A stretch of 7,852 nt of DNA, from the NCBI GenBank assembly GCA_947448105.1, contig CANFNE010000114.1, forward strand, positions 1-7,852, given 5' to 3'. The notes beneath the pieces were generated by a model. The model was not told where the DNA came from and ran no database searches. It saw only the letters and a program-made list of their open reading frames with translations. Positions 1 to 5,708 of the stretch are shown here, one piece after another (positions within the stretch are counted from its first letter, which is position 1; every line of letters begins with the position of its first letter). Made by a program: the position numbers and the translations under genes. Origin of the DNA: Burkholderiales bacterium (GTDB lineage Bacteria > Pseudomonadota > Gammaproteobacteria > Burkholderiales > Burkholderiaceae_C).

Positions 1-925
1 AGGTGCGGTTCATCTCAATGTCGTCAATGGCGGCCGTGGCTTGCAGCCAGGCAAAGAGCTCGGTTTGGGGCCAGCTGCCTTTGGTCAGCACGGCGGCGCA
101 GCCTTCGGGCAGCACGCGGGGAATGTTCTCGAGCAGGCCGCCGCCGGTGATGTGGGCCAGGGCCTTGATGCCGCCTGCCGCGTCATTGTGCGGGTGGGCG
201 GCCAGGGCGGCGAGCACGTTTTTGACGTACAGGCGGGTGGGCTCCATCAACGCTTGTTTGAAGGGTTTGCCGTCCAGCGTGGCGGGCAATGTGTCGCCTG
301 CGCGTTCGATGCACTTGCGCACCAGGCTAAAGCCATTGGAATGCACGCCGTGCGAGGCCAGGCCCAGCACCACGTCGCCGGGCTTCACATCGGCGCCGGT
401 CAAAATTTTGGATTTTTCTACCGCGCCCACGGCAAAACCTGCCAGGTCGTATTCACCTGCGGGGTACATGCCGGGCATCTCAGCCGTTTCGCCGCCAATC
501 AGCGCGCAGCCTGAGAGTTCGCAGCCTTTGGCAATGCCGCCAATCACGGCAGCAGCAGTGTCTATATCGAGCTTGCCGCAGGCAAAGTAGTCCAGAAAGA
601 ACAGGGGTTCTGCGCCTTGGACCAGCACGTCGTTGACGCTCATGGCCACCAGGTCAATGCCCACGGTGTCGTGCATATTCCACTCGAACGCGAGTTTGAG
701 CTTGGTGCCCACGCCGTCGGTGCCGCTGACCAGCACCGGCTCCTTGTAACGTTTGGGTACCTCAAACAGGGCGCCAAAGCCGCCAATACCGGCCAGCACG
801 CCTTCGCGCATGGTCTTTTTGGCCAGGGGTTTGATGCGCTCAATCAGCGCGTCGCCCGCGTCAATGTCCACGCCAGCGGCTTTGTACGACAGGGGAGTGG
901 AAGAGGGGGGCAGGGAAGAGGTCAT
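1..925 (-). CDS. purM: Phosphoribosylformylglycinamidine cyclo-ligase (AIR synthetase), 3' end missing
   Basis: PurM closes the imidazole ring in de novo purine synthesis: FGAM plus ATP gives aminoimidazole ribonucleotide, in the cytoplasm. Translating the minus strand from the ATG at 925-923 gives 308 uninterrupted codons to the window edge. Family hallmarks are SGTDGVGTKLKLAF (67-80), the MSVNDVLVQGAEPLFFLDYF stretch (95-114), ALIGGETAEMPGMY (141-154), ASHGVHSNGFSLVR (190-203) and GIKALAHITGGGLLENIPR (252-270). PurM is usually about 345-350 residues, so roughly 40 C-terminal residues lie beyond the left edge; this is an edge effect, not a broken gene. No strong Shine-Dalgarno sequence precedes the ATG. 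The start is chosen because the protein reaches the conserved SYKAAGVDIDAG segment within 12 residues. It is transcribed divergently from the plus-strand cluster. The identification is very secure. Confidence 0.97.
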   Translation of the reverse strand, partial: MTSSLPPSSTPLSYKAAGVDIDAGDALIERIKPLAKKTMREGVLAGIGGFGALFEVPKRYKEPVLVSGTDGVGTKLKLAFEWNMHDTVGIDLVAMSVNDVLVQGAEPLFFLDYFACGKLDIDTAAAVIGGIAKGCELSGCALIGGETAEMPGMYPAGEYDLAGFAVGAVEKSKILTGADVKPGDVVLGLASHGVHSNGFSLVRKCIERAGDTLPATLDGKPFKQALMEPTRLYVKNVLAALAAHPHNDAAGGIKALAHITGGGLLENIPRVLPEGCAAVLTKGSWPQTELFAWLQATAAIDDIEMNRT

Positions 926-1000
926 GGAAATGGGCGCGCGTGCGCTAAGGGGTCGGGGCCTGAAAGGGTGTCGCCGGGCTGCTGCGCAAGACCGGCTCGA

Positions 1001-1006
1001 TAGAAT
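1001..1006 (+). promoter_or_regulatory. Candidate -10 element for the perM-hda cluster
   Basis: TAGAAT is a one-mismatch version of TATAAT and lies 45 bases before the ATG at 1052, a good distance for a short leader. I see no convincing -35 hexamer at the usual spacing: 978-983 reads GCTGCT. Promoter strength or factor dependence therefore cannot be judged. It is the only promoter-like element seen ahead of the tightly packed plus-strand genes. Confidence 0.4.
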
Positions 1007-1014
1007 CAAGGCAG

Positions 1015-1042
1015 ATTTTAAGGGTTCACCCCAATGCACCAA
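1015..1042 (-). promoter_or_regulatory. Candidate sigma70 promoter for purM
   Basis: Read on the minus strand, TTGGTG (complement of 1037-1042) and TAAAAT (complement of 1015-1020) are separated by 16 bases. This resembles a -35/-10 pair and would give a leader of about 80 nt before the purM ATG at 925. The -10 is 5 of 6 to consensus and the -35 is only partly matching. It overlaps the ribosome-binding site of the divergent gene. This is pattern matching only. Confidence 0.33.
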
Positions 1043-1047
1043 GGAGG
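1041..1047 (+). promoter_or_regulatory. Ribosome-binding site that fixes the perM start
   Basis: AAGGAGG is a near-perfect Shine-Dalgarno sequence ending 4 bases before the ATG at 1052. An in-frame ATG at 1034 lies upstream of it, so the Shine-Dalgarno would sit inside the gene if that codon were used. This favours 1052 as the real start. Confidence 0.75.
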
Positions 1048-1051
1048 CGCC

Positions 1052-2149
1052 ATGACCGATTCGCAGAAAAGTGTGGCCGCTTGGGCCGCCATCGCGGGTA
1101 TTTTTTTGCTGATGCTGTGGTTTTTGGCGCCGGTGATGGCGCCGTTTATCGTGGCCTGCGTGCTGGCATACGCCCTCACGCCCTTGGTGGATTGGCTGGA
1201 CGCCGCTGCGGGCGGTCGCGTGCCCCGGGTGCTGGCGGTGGTGGTGGTGGAACTGCTGTTTGTGCTGCTGGCGGTCGGCCTGGTGCTGCTGATTGTGCCG
1301 ATTCTGGTCAAAGAGCTGCCCCTGATGCGCGACCAGTTGCCCCTGTTTTTGGACAAGCTCAATACCGCTGTGCAACCCCTGTTGCGCAAGTTGGGCATCA
1401 AGCTCAGCCTGGACTTGCCCAGCATCAAGTCCTTTGTCATGACCTACCTGAACGCCAATTTTGAGGACACGCTGGGCTCGGTGATGGCCTCGGTCAAGCT
1501 CGGCGGCAGCGCTGCCATGGCGGTGTTGGGCAATGTGGTGCTGATTCCGGTGGCGCTGTTTTACCTGCTGATGGACTGGGAGCGCTTTATGCACACGCTG
1601 CGCGAGCTCATTCCACCGCGCCTGCGCGCTGCCACCGACAGTTTCCTGGCGGAGTCTGACCAGGTGCTGGGCGAGTACCTGCGCGGCCAGTTGATGGTGA
1701 TGGGCGTACTGGCGGTTTTTTACAGCCTGGGCTTGTCGCTGTTCGGGCTTGATTTGGCGCTGCCCATTGGTACGTTTACCGGCCTGGCCGTTTTCGTGCC
1801 TTATCTGGGCTATGGCTTGGGTCTGGTGCTGGCGCTGCTGGCGGGCTTGCTGGAGTTCTCGGGCGCAGGCGGCGCCACGCAGGCCGTGTTGATGGTGGCC
1901 GTGGTCTATGGCCTGGGGCAGATGGTGGAGAGCTTTTTCTTGACGCCGCGCCTGGTGGGGGAGCGCATTGGCCTGCATCCGCTGGCGGTGATTTTTGCCT
2001 TGCTGGCCTTTGGGCAGTTGTTTGGTTTTGTCGGTATTTTGGTGGCTTTGCCCGTCAGCGCCGTGCTGCTGGTTGCGGTGCGCCGGGTGCGCTCGGGCTA
2101 TTTGGCCAGCGGCTTGTACCAGGGCCATGGCCCGCGCCGGGGATCCTGA
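1052..2149 (+). CDS. perM: AI-2E family transporter (PerM-like membrane protein)
   Basis: This is a 365-residue polytopic inner-membrane protein of the AI-2E/PerM (UPF0118) family. Members have been linked to autoinducer-2 export or to sodium/proton antiport, but the substrate of most is unproven. Hydrophobic segments lie at about 10-40, 58-86, 155-174, 212-233, 236-268, 276-292 and 310-343, with a hydrophilic stretch at 88-150 between the early and middle segments. The family signature is in the C-terminal half: FVPYLGYGLG (248-257), then LTPRLVGERIGLHPLAV (297-313) and FGQLFGFVGILVALPVSAV (320-338). Length is typical. The start at 1052 is set by the strong ribosome-binding site. The stop codon lies 7 bases before the hda ATG, so the two are likely cotranscribed. 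In Pseudomonas too, from memory, purM, an AI-2E gene and hda lie close together, so the grouping may be old. The family is certain; the transported molecule is unknown. Confidence 0.92.
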   Translation: MTDSQKSVAAWAAIAGIFLLMLWFLAPVMAPFIVACVLAYALTPLVDWLDAAAGGRVPRVLAVVVVELLFVLLAVGLVLLIVPILVKELPLMRDQLPLFLDKLNTAVQPLLRKLGIKLSLDLPSIKSFVMTYLNANFEDTLGSVMASVKLGGSAAMAVLGNVVLIPVALFYLLMDWERFMHTLRELIPPRLRAATDSFLAESDQVLGEYLRGQLMVMGVLAVFYSLGLSLFGLDLALPIGTFTGLAVFVPYLGYGLGLVLALLAGLLEFSGAGGATQAVLMVAVVYGLGQMVESFFLTPRLVGERIGLHPLAVIFALLAFGQLFGFVGILVALPVSAVLLVAVRRVRSGYLASGLYQGHGPRRGS

Positions 2150-2156
2150 CGCCGCC

Positions 2157-2828
2157 ATGCAGCAAATCGCCCTGGACATCGGCCTGCGCACACCGCCCAC
2201 GCTGGACAATTATTTTCCTGGACCCAATGCCGCCGCGCTGGCACACCTGCAGCAGTGGCTGCACGCGCGCAGTGATGGCGCGCCGACCTATGTCTGGGGC
2301 CCCGAGGGCAGCGGCAAAAGCCATTTGTTGCAAGCCGCAGTGGCGGCCCTGCGCGCCCAAGGCCACAGCGTGGGCTGCCTGAACGCCGAGACGCAAGCGC
2401 CGGTTGCCTTTGACGAATCCTGGGCCGCCGTGGTCATGGACGATGTGCATCTGTATGGTGACGCGCTGCAGCACACCGCCTTTAGCTGGTTTGTGCAGGC
2501 CCACACCTTGCAGCGCCCGGTGCTGGCCGCTGGCCGCCCGGCGCCGGTAAATCTGGCACTGCGCGAAGACCTGCGCACCCGCCTGGGCTGGGGCCACGTG
2601 CTGGGGCTGCAATTGCTGGACGAGGCGCAAAGCCGCGCTGTGCTGCGCCAAGCGGCAGATGCGCGCGGCCTGGTCTTGAGCGATGAGGTGATGGATTTCA
2701 CCCTGCGTCGCTTCAGCCGCGACCTGGGTAGCCTGATGCAATTGCTGGACGGCCTGGACCGCTATGCCTTGCAAACCCAGCGGCTTCTTACCATTCCCCT
2801 TGTGAAATCTATGCTGGAGAACGCATGA
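2157..2828 (+). CDS. hda: Hda, DnaA regulatory inactivator
   Basis: Hda is a short AAA+ relative of DnaA. Bound to the DNA-loaded sliding clamp, it stimulates ATP hydrolysis by DnaA and so prevents re-initiation of replication. The 223-residue protein has a Walker A motif GPEGSGKSH (48-56), a Walker B VVMDDVH (92-98), a box VII region LRTRLGWG (139-146) whose R142 aligns with the arginine finger of E. coli Hda (R153), a sensor II region LRRFSRDLGSL (183-193), and a C-terminal QRLLTIPLVKSML (208-220) very close to E. coli Hda. QIALDI (3-8) resembles the clamp-binding motif (QLSLPL in E. coli). It has no DnaA DNA-binding domain, so it is not DnaA. The ATG at 2157 puts the clamp motif at the extreme N terminus as in known Hda. 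An in-frame ATG at 2127 would overlap perM, and neither has a good ribosome-binding site, so translation may depend on perM. The stop overlaps the next gene's start. Confidence 0.94.
   Translation: MQQIALDIGLRTPPTLDNYFPGPNAAALAHLQQWLHARSDGAPTYVWGPEGSGKSHLLQAAVAALRAQGHSVGCLNAETQAPVAFDESWAAVVMDDVHLYGDALQHTAFSWFVQAHTLQRPVLAAGRPAPVNLALREDLRTRLGWGHVLGLQLLDEAQSRAVLRQAADARGLVLSDEVMDFTLRRFSRDLGSLMQLLDGLDRYALQTQRLLTIPLVKSMLENA
2816..2819 (+). promoter_or_regulatory. Ribosome-binding site for the HAD gene inside the hda 3' end
   Basis: GGAG lies 5 bases before the ATG at 2825, within the last codons of hda. With the ATGA stop/start overlap, this is a standard arrangement for translational coupling. 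Confidence 0.6.
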
Positions 2829-3511
2829 GCTTGCCCAAATTGGCCCTGTTTGACCTGGACCACACTCTGTTGCCTATCGATTCCGACTATTCCTGGGGCC
2901 AGTTCACAGCCGCCAGAGGCTGGACCGACCCGGTGGAATTCACCCGCCAGAACGACGCGTTTTACGCCCAGTACAAGGCCGGCACCCTGGATATTTATGA
3001 ATACGCCCGCTTTGCCTCGGCCGCATTTGTGCGCCAGGGCGAGGCCATGAGTGTGGCCGCCCACGCCGACTACATGCGCACCATCGTGCAGCCCGCACTC
3101 AAACCGCAGGCCTTGCAACTGGTGCAGCAACACAAGGACGCGGGCGCGACCGTGATCATCATTACCGCCACCAACGAGTTTGTGACCCGCCCGATTGCCC
3201 AGGCCCTGGGCGCTGACGAGCTGATGGCCGTGGACCTGGAGCGCGACACCACGACCGGCGGCAGCGGCTGGTTTACCGGCGAAGTGCGCGGCATTCCGAG
3301 CTTTCGCGAAGGCAAGGTGCTGCGCGTCGAGGCCTGGCTGGCCGCGCGCGGCCTGGGCTGGGGCGATGTGCAGAGCACCTTTTATTCCGACTCCATCAAC
3401 GACCTGCCGCTCCTGGAAAAAGCCAATGTGCCGGTCGCTACCAACCCCGACGAGCCCCTGCGCGCCATCGCCCAGGCGCGCGGATGGCGCATACTCGAAC
3501 TCTTCAACTAG
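2825..3511 (+). CDS. HAD-IB family hydrolase (phosphoserine-phosphatase-like)
   Basis: This 228-residue cytoplasmic protein has the full catalytic set of haloacid dehalogenase-superfamily phosphatases. Motif I is FDLDHT (9-14), with D10 the expected nucleophile and D12 the acid/base. Motif II is IIITATNE (111-118), with T114 or T116 as the phosphate contact. Motif III is K164 in REGK. Motif IV is YSDSINDLPLL (187-197), with D189 and D193 binding magnesium. A helical cap of subclass I fits between motifs I and II (about 20-105). This places it with the IB group that includes SerB-like phosphatases. The substrate cannot be read from sequence, and phosphoserine phosphatase should not be assumed. 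The ATG overlaps the hda stop (ATGA), so the two are cotranslated and probably kept in fixed ratio. No defect is visible. Confidence 0.9.
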   Translation: MSLPKLALFDLDHTLLPIDSDYSWGQFTAARGWTDPVEFTRQNDAFYAQYKAGTLDIYEYARFASAAFVRQGEAMSVAAHADYMRTIVQPALKPQALQLVQQHKDAGATVIIITATNEFVTRPIAQALGADELMAVDLERDTTTGGSGWFTGEVRGIPSFREGKVLRVEAWLAARGLGWGDVQSTFYSDSINDLPLLEKANVPVATNPDEPLRAIAQARGWRILELFN

Positions 3512-3529
3512 GCGCCAGTTCCTGGCACC
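3511..3529 (+). other. Possible RNA stem-loop at the HAD stop codon
   Basis: GGCGCCAG, loop TTC, then CTGGCACC forms an 8-position stem with one C/A mismatch, beginning on the last base of the TAG stop. No run of T follows, so it is not a classical intrinsic terminator. It could be an mRNA 3'-end or processing hairpin within the 64-base gap before pcnB, or chance in GC-rich DNA. Confidence 0.3.
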
Positions 3530-3567
3530 GCCGGGCTTGCCCGCTGCCAAGGCAGCGCATGCGCCAC

Positions 3568-3572
3568 AAGGA
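3568..3572 (+). promoter_or_regulatory. Ribosome-binding site that fixes the pcnB start
   Basis: AAGGA precedes the ATG at 3576 by 3 bases. The spacing is short but usable. The reading frame stays open far upstream, into the HAD gene, so this site and the family alignment are what set the start. The 70 upstream in-frame codons are an out-of-frame read of the HAD 3' end. Confidence 0.5.
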
Positions 3573-3575
3573 AAT

Positions 3576-5180
3576 ATGATCAAAAAATTCATCAGCAAAC
3601 TGCTCGGCTTGCCCGGCAACACCCCCGCAGGCAAACCCCACTTTGGCAAGCGGGTCGAAGTGCCGGTCAGCAGCCACGGCATCGACGTGAGTCTGGTCGA
3701 CGACCGCGCCGTCAACGTGGTGCGCACCCTGCAAGAAGCCGGTTTTGTCGCCTATATCGTGGGCGGCGCCGTGCGCGACCTGCTGCTCGGTCTGCGCCCC
3801 AAAGACTTTGATGTGGCCACCGACGCCACGCCCGAACAGGTCAAAGGCCTGTTTCGCCGCGCCTTCATCATCGGACGGCGCTTTCGCATCGTGCACGTGG
3901 TCTATGGCCGCGGGCGCGAGCACGAGGTGATTGAGGTCTCCACCTTCCGCGCCTACCTCGACAATGCTGCGGCCGAACAGGTGGCGGGAAACGAGAAAAC
4001 CAGCAAAAGCGAATTGGCGGGTATGAAACACGCCGTCGATTCGACTGGCCGCGTGCTGCGCGACAACGTCTGGGGCCCGCAAGAAGAAGACGCAGTGCGC
4101 CGCGACTTCACCATCAACGCCATGTACTACGACCCGGCCACGCAAATCGTGGTCGATTACCACCAAGGCCTCAAAGACGCCAAAAACCACACCTTGCGCA
4201 TGATTGGCGATGCGGCCGTGCGCTACCGGGAAGACCCGGTGCGCATCATCCGCGCCGTGCGCTTTGGCGCCAAGCTCAGCGCGCTGGGCTTCAAGCTCGA
4301 CCCCAAAACCGCCGCGCCCATTGCCAAATGCCTGCCGCTTTTGGCCGATGTGCCGCAAAGCCGCCTGTTTGACGAAATGCTCAAGCTGCTGCAAACCGGC
4401 CACGCGCTGGCGTCCATTGCGCAGTTGCGCAAGTTGGGTCTGGCGCGCGGCATTTACCCGCTGCTCGACGTGGTGGTGGAGCGCGCCGATTCGCCTTTTG
4501 TCAACGCCGCCTTGCAAGACACCGACCGCCGCGTCGGCGAAGGCAAGCCCGTGGCGCCCAGTTTTTTGCTGGCCTGTGTGCTCTGGGCCGATGTGCGCGA
4601 CGGCTGGGCTGCGCGCCTGAACCAGCGCCAGCACTCCCACCCCGCGCTGCAAGACGCCATCGACGACGTGTTCAATGCCCGCATTGGCGACGTGTCGGGC
4701 CGGGGCAAGCTCGCCGGTGACATGCGCGAGATCTGGATGATGCAGCCGCGCTTTGAAAAACGCGTGGGCAGCGCCCCCTTTGGCCTGGTGCAGCAAGAGC
4801 GCTTTCGCGCGGCCTTTGACTTTATGCGCCTGCGCGCGGACATCGGCGAAGTGGACGAAGCCCTGGCCGACTGGTGGCAGGAGTTCAGCACCGGCGACGA
4901 TGTGTTCCGCGAAGACCTGGTAGACCAGGTGCGCCAAGAGACGCAAAAGCGCGCCCGCGCGCCCAAGATGCAGCGCGCCCCGGCGCCTGAGGGCGAATCA
5001 AACAGCCGTGCGGCGCCTTCTGAGCGCCCCAGCACACCAGGCGACGCACCTGCGAACGCCGATTTCAGCGAGGACGCACCCCGTCCCAAGCGCCGGCGCC
5101 AACGTCGCACCGGTGGCAGCGGCGCGGGTGAAGGCGGCGAGGGCGCTAGCGCCCCGCGCGGCGACCACCCCGCCGACTAA
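3576..5180 (+). CDS. pcnB: Poly(A) polymerase I (polynucleotide adenylyltransferase)
   Basis: PcnB adds 3' poly(A) tails that mark RNAs for decay, and it affects ColE1-type plasmid copy number through RNA I. The 534-residue protein opens with a class II nucleotidyltransferase head: AYIVGGAVRDLLLG (59-72), KDFDVATDATPEQV (76-89) with D77 and D79 as metal-binding carboxylates, the IIGRRFRIVHV segment (98-108), RRDFTINAMYYD (175-186) and RYREDPVRIIRAVRF (216-230). A helical RNA-binding body follows to about 455. These features could also fit a CCA-adding enzyme. The RRFRIVHV and AxxQSRLFDE-type segments and the long basic tail favour PcnB. Residues about 456-534 form a low-complexity tail rich in A, P, G, S and R, with a basic cluster RPKRRRQRR (503-511), probably disordered and RNA-contacting. 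The tail is longer than in E. coli. It lies 64 bases after the HAD gene and 25 bases before folK. Confidence 0.94.
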   Translation: MIKKFISKLLGLPGNTPAGKPHFGKRVEVPVSSHGIDVSLVDDRAVNVVRTLQEAGFVAYIVGGAVRDLLLGLRPKDFDVATDATPEQVKGLFRRAFIIGRRFRIVHVVYGRGREHEVIEVSTFRAYLDNAAAEQVAGNEKTSKSELAGMKHAVDSTGRVLRDNVWGPQEEDAVRRDFTINAMYYDPATQIVVDYHQGLKDAKNHTLRMIGDAAVRYREDPVRIIRAVRFGAKLSALGFKLDPKTAAPIAKCLPLLADVPQSRLFDEMLKLLQTGHALASIAQLRKLGLARGIYPLLDVVVERADSPFVNAALQDTDRRVGEGKPVAPSFLLACVLWADVRDGWAARLNQRQHSHPALQDAIDDVFNARIGDVSGRGKLAGDMREIWMMQPRFEKRVGSAPFGLVQQERFRAAFDFMRLRADIGEVDEALADWWQEFSTGDDVFREDLVDQVRQETQKRARAPKMQRAPAPEGESNSRAAPSERPSTPGDAPANADFSEDAPRPKRRRQRRTGGSGAGEGGEGASAPRGDHPAD

Positions 5181-5205
5181 GCGGCAGCTTCAGCCAGACC
5201 CGCCC

Positions 5206-5676
5206 ATGCGCGAAAGCGTCGTCGCCACCCTCGGCCTGGGCGCCAACCTGGGCGACGCTCCGGCCACCGTCCGGGCCGCGGTGGCTGCGATCGCCGCGCT
5301 GCCGCAAACCCAGCTCTTGCGCGCCTCGCGCCTGTATGCCAGCGCGCCCATCGATTCGAGCGGGCCCGACTACGTCAACGCGGTAGTGCAGGTCAGCAGC
5401 CGCCTGAGTGCTCCGGCGCTGCTGGCGCACCTGCAAACCATCGAAGCCGCCGCCGGGCGCGAACGCCCCTACCGCAACGCGCCGCGCACGCTCGATCTTG
5501 ATGTGCTGTTGTATGGGGAAGCACGTATCAGCAGCCCCACGCTGACCGTGCCCCACCCGCGCATGTACCAGCGCGCTTTTGTGTTGCTGCCTCTGGCCGA
5601 AATCGCTCCTGCGTCTGTCTCGGCCGAAGCGCTGGCCGCCGTGCGAGACCAAACGGTCAAAGTCCTGGAAAATTAA
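5206..5676 (+). CDS. folK: 2-amino-4-hydroxy-6-hydroxymethyldihydropteridine pyrophosphokinase (HPPK)
   Basis: FolK transfers pyrophosphate from ATP to 6-hydroxymethyl-7,8-dihydropterin, the step before dihydropteroate synthase in folate synthesis. The 156-residue protein has the N-terminal LGLGANLGD (9-17), the pterin-side region YASAPIDSSGPDYVNAVVQV (44-63), the HPPK signature RTLDLDVLLYG (94-104) with D97 and D99 as the two magnesium ligands, and PHPRMYQRAFVLLPLAEIAP (116-135). Length is normal for HPPK. The frame is open upstream into pcnB, but the family start is at MRESVVATLGLGANLGD, so the ATG at 5206 is used. No good ribosome-binding site is visible, which fits translation continuing from pcnB. 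A pcnB-folK pair is common in proteobacteria. The stop codon TAA is immediately followed by an AT-richer repeat-like motif. Confidence 0.95.
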   Translation: MRESVVATLGLGANLGDAPATVRAAVAAIAALPQTQLLRASRLYASAPIDSSGPDYVNAVVQVSSRLSAPALLAHLQTIEAAAGRERPYRNAPRTLDLDVLLYGEARISSPTLTVPHPRMYQRAFVLLPLAEIAPASVSAEALAAVRDQTVKVLEN

Positions 5677-5692
5677 TTGGAATCTGACCCCC
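5675..5692. repeat. Possible fragment of a dispersed GGGGTCAGATTCCAATT-type motif
   Basis: The 18 bases after folK include AATTGGAATCTGACCCCC. The reverse strand reads GGGGGTCAGATTCCAATT. I recall GGGGTCAGA-type motifs being dispersed in proteobacterial intergenic regions, often near REP-associated (Y1 family) transposases, but this is from memory and only one copy is present in the window. It is visibly more AT-rich than its surroundings and overlaps the folK stop codon. No transposase is present here. Confidence 0.3.
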
Positions 5693-5708
5693 ATTGAATG
5701 AACGCGCC

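Noticed and set aside
1..30. purM as a truncated pseudogene
   Set aside because: The frame is open to the window edge and still in conserved PurM sequence (MNRT), so the missing C terminus is simply outside the window.
3..590. Plus-strand open frames opposite purM (3-590, 41-514, 617-1003)
   Set aside because: The minus strand encodes an uninterrupted and unmistakable PurM here. The plus-strand products are low-complexity shadows.
1034..1051. Upstream ATG as the perM start
   Set aside because: The strong AAGGAGG at 1041-1047 lies downstream of this ATG and is correctly placed only for the ATG at 1052.
3532..3543. Palindrome CGGGCTTGCCCG as an intrinsic terminator before pcnB
   Set aside because: Only four pairs can form with a four-base loop and no T-run follows, so it is too weak to call.
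3366..3575. N-terminal extension of pcnB into the HAD gene
   Set aside because: The extra 70 codons are an out-of-frame read of the HAD 3' end. The PcnB-like sequence and a ribosome-binding site start at 3576.
2762..3727. Minus-strand open frame (321 codons) opposite the HAD gene and the pcnB start
   Set aside because: It crosses two well-supported plus-strand genes and shows no domain or ribosome-binding site, so it is a codon-bias shadow.
3504..4946. Long minus-strand open frame (480 codons) opposite pcnB
   Set aside because: It lies exactly antisense to a clearly conserved pcnB. Its product is dominated by H, V, A, G and Q with no recognisable motif, as expected for the complement of GC-rich coding sequence.
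5008..5205. N-terminal extension of folK into pcnB
   Set aside because: HPPK begins at the conserved LGLGANLGD region just after the ATG at 5206. The upstream codons are a frame-shifted read of the pcnB tail.
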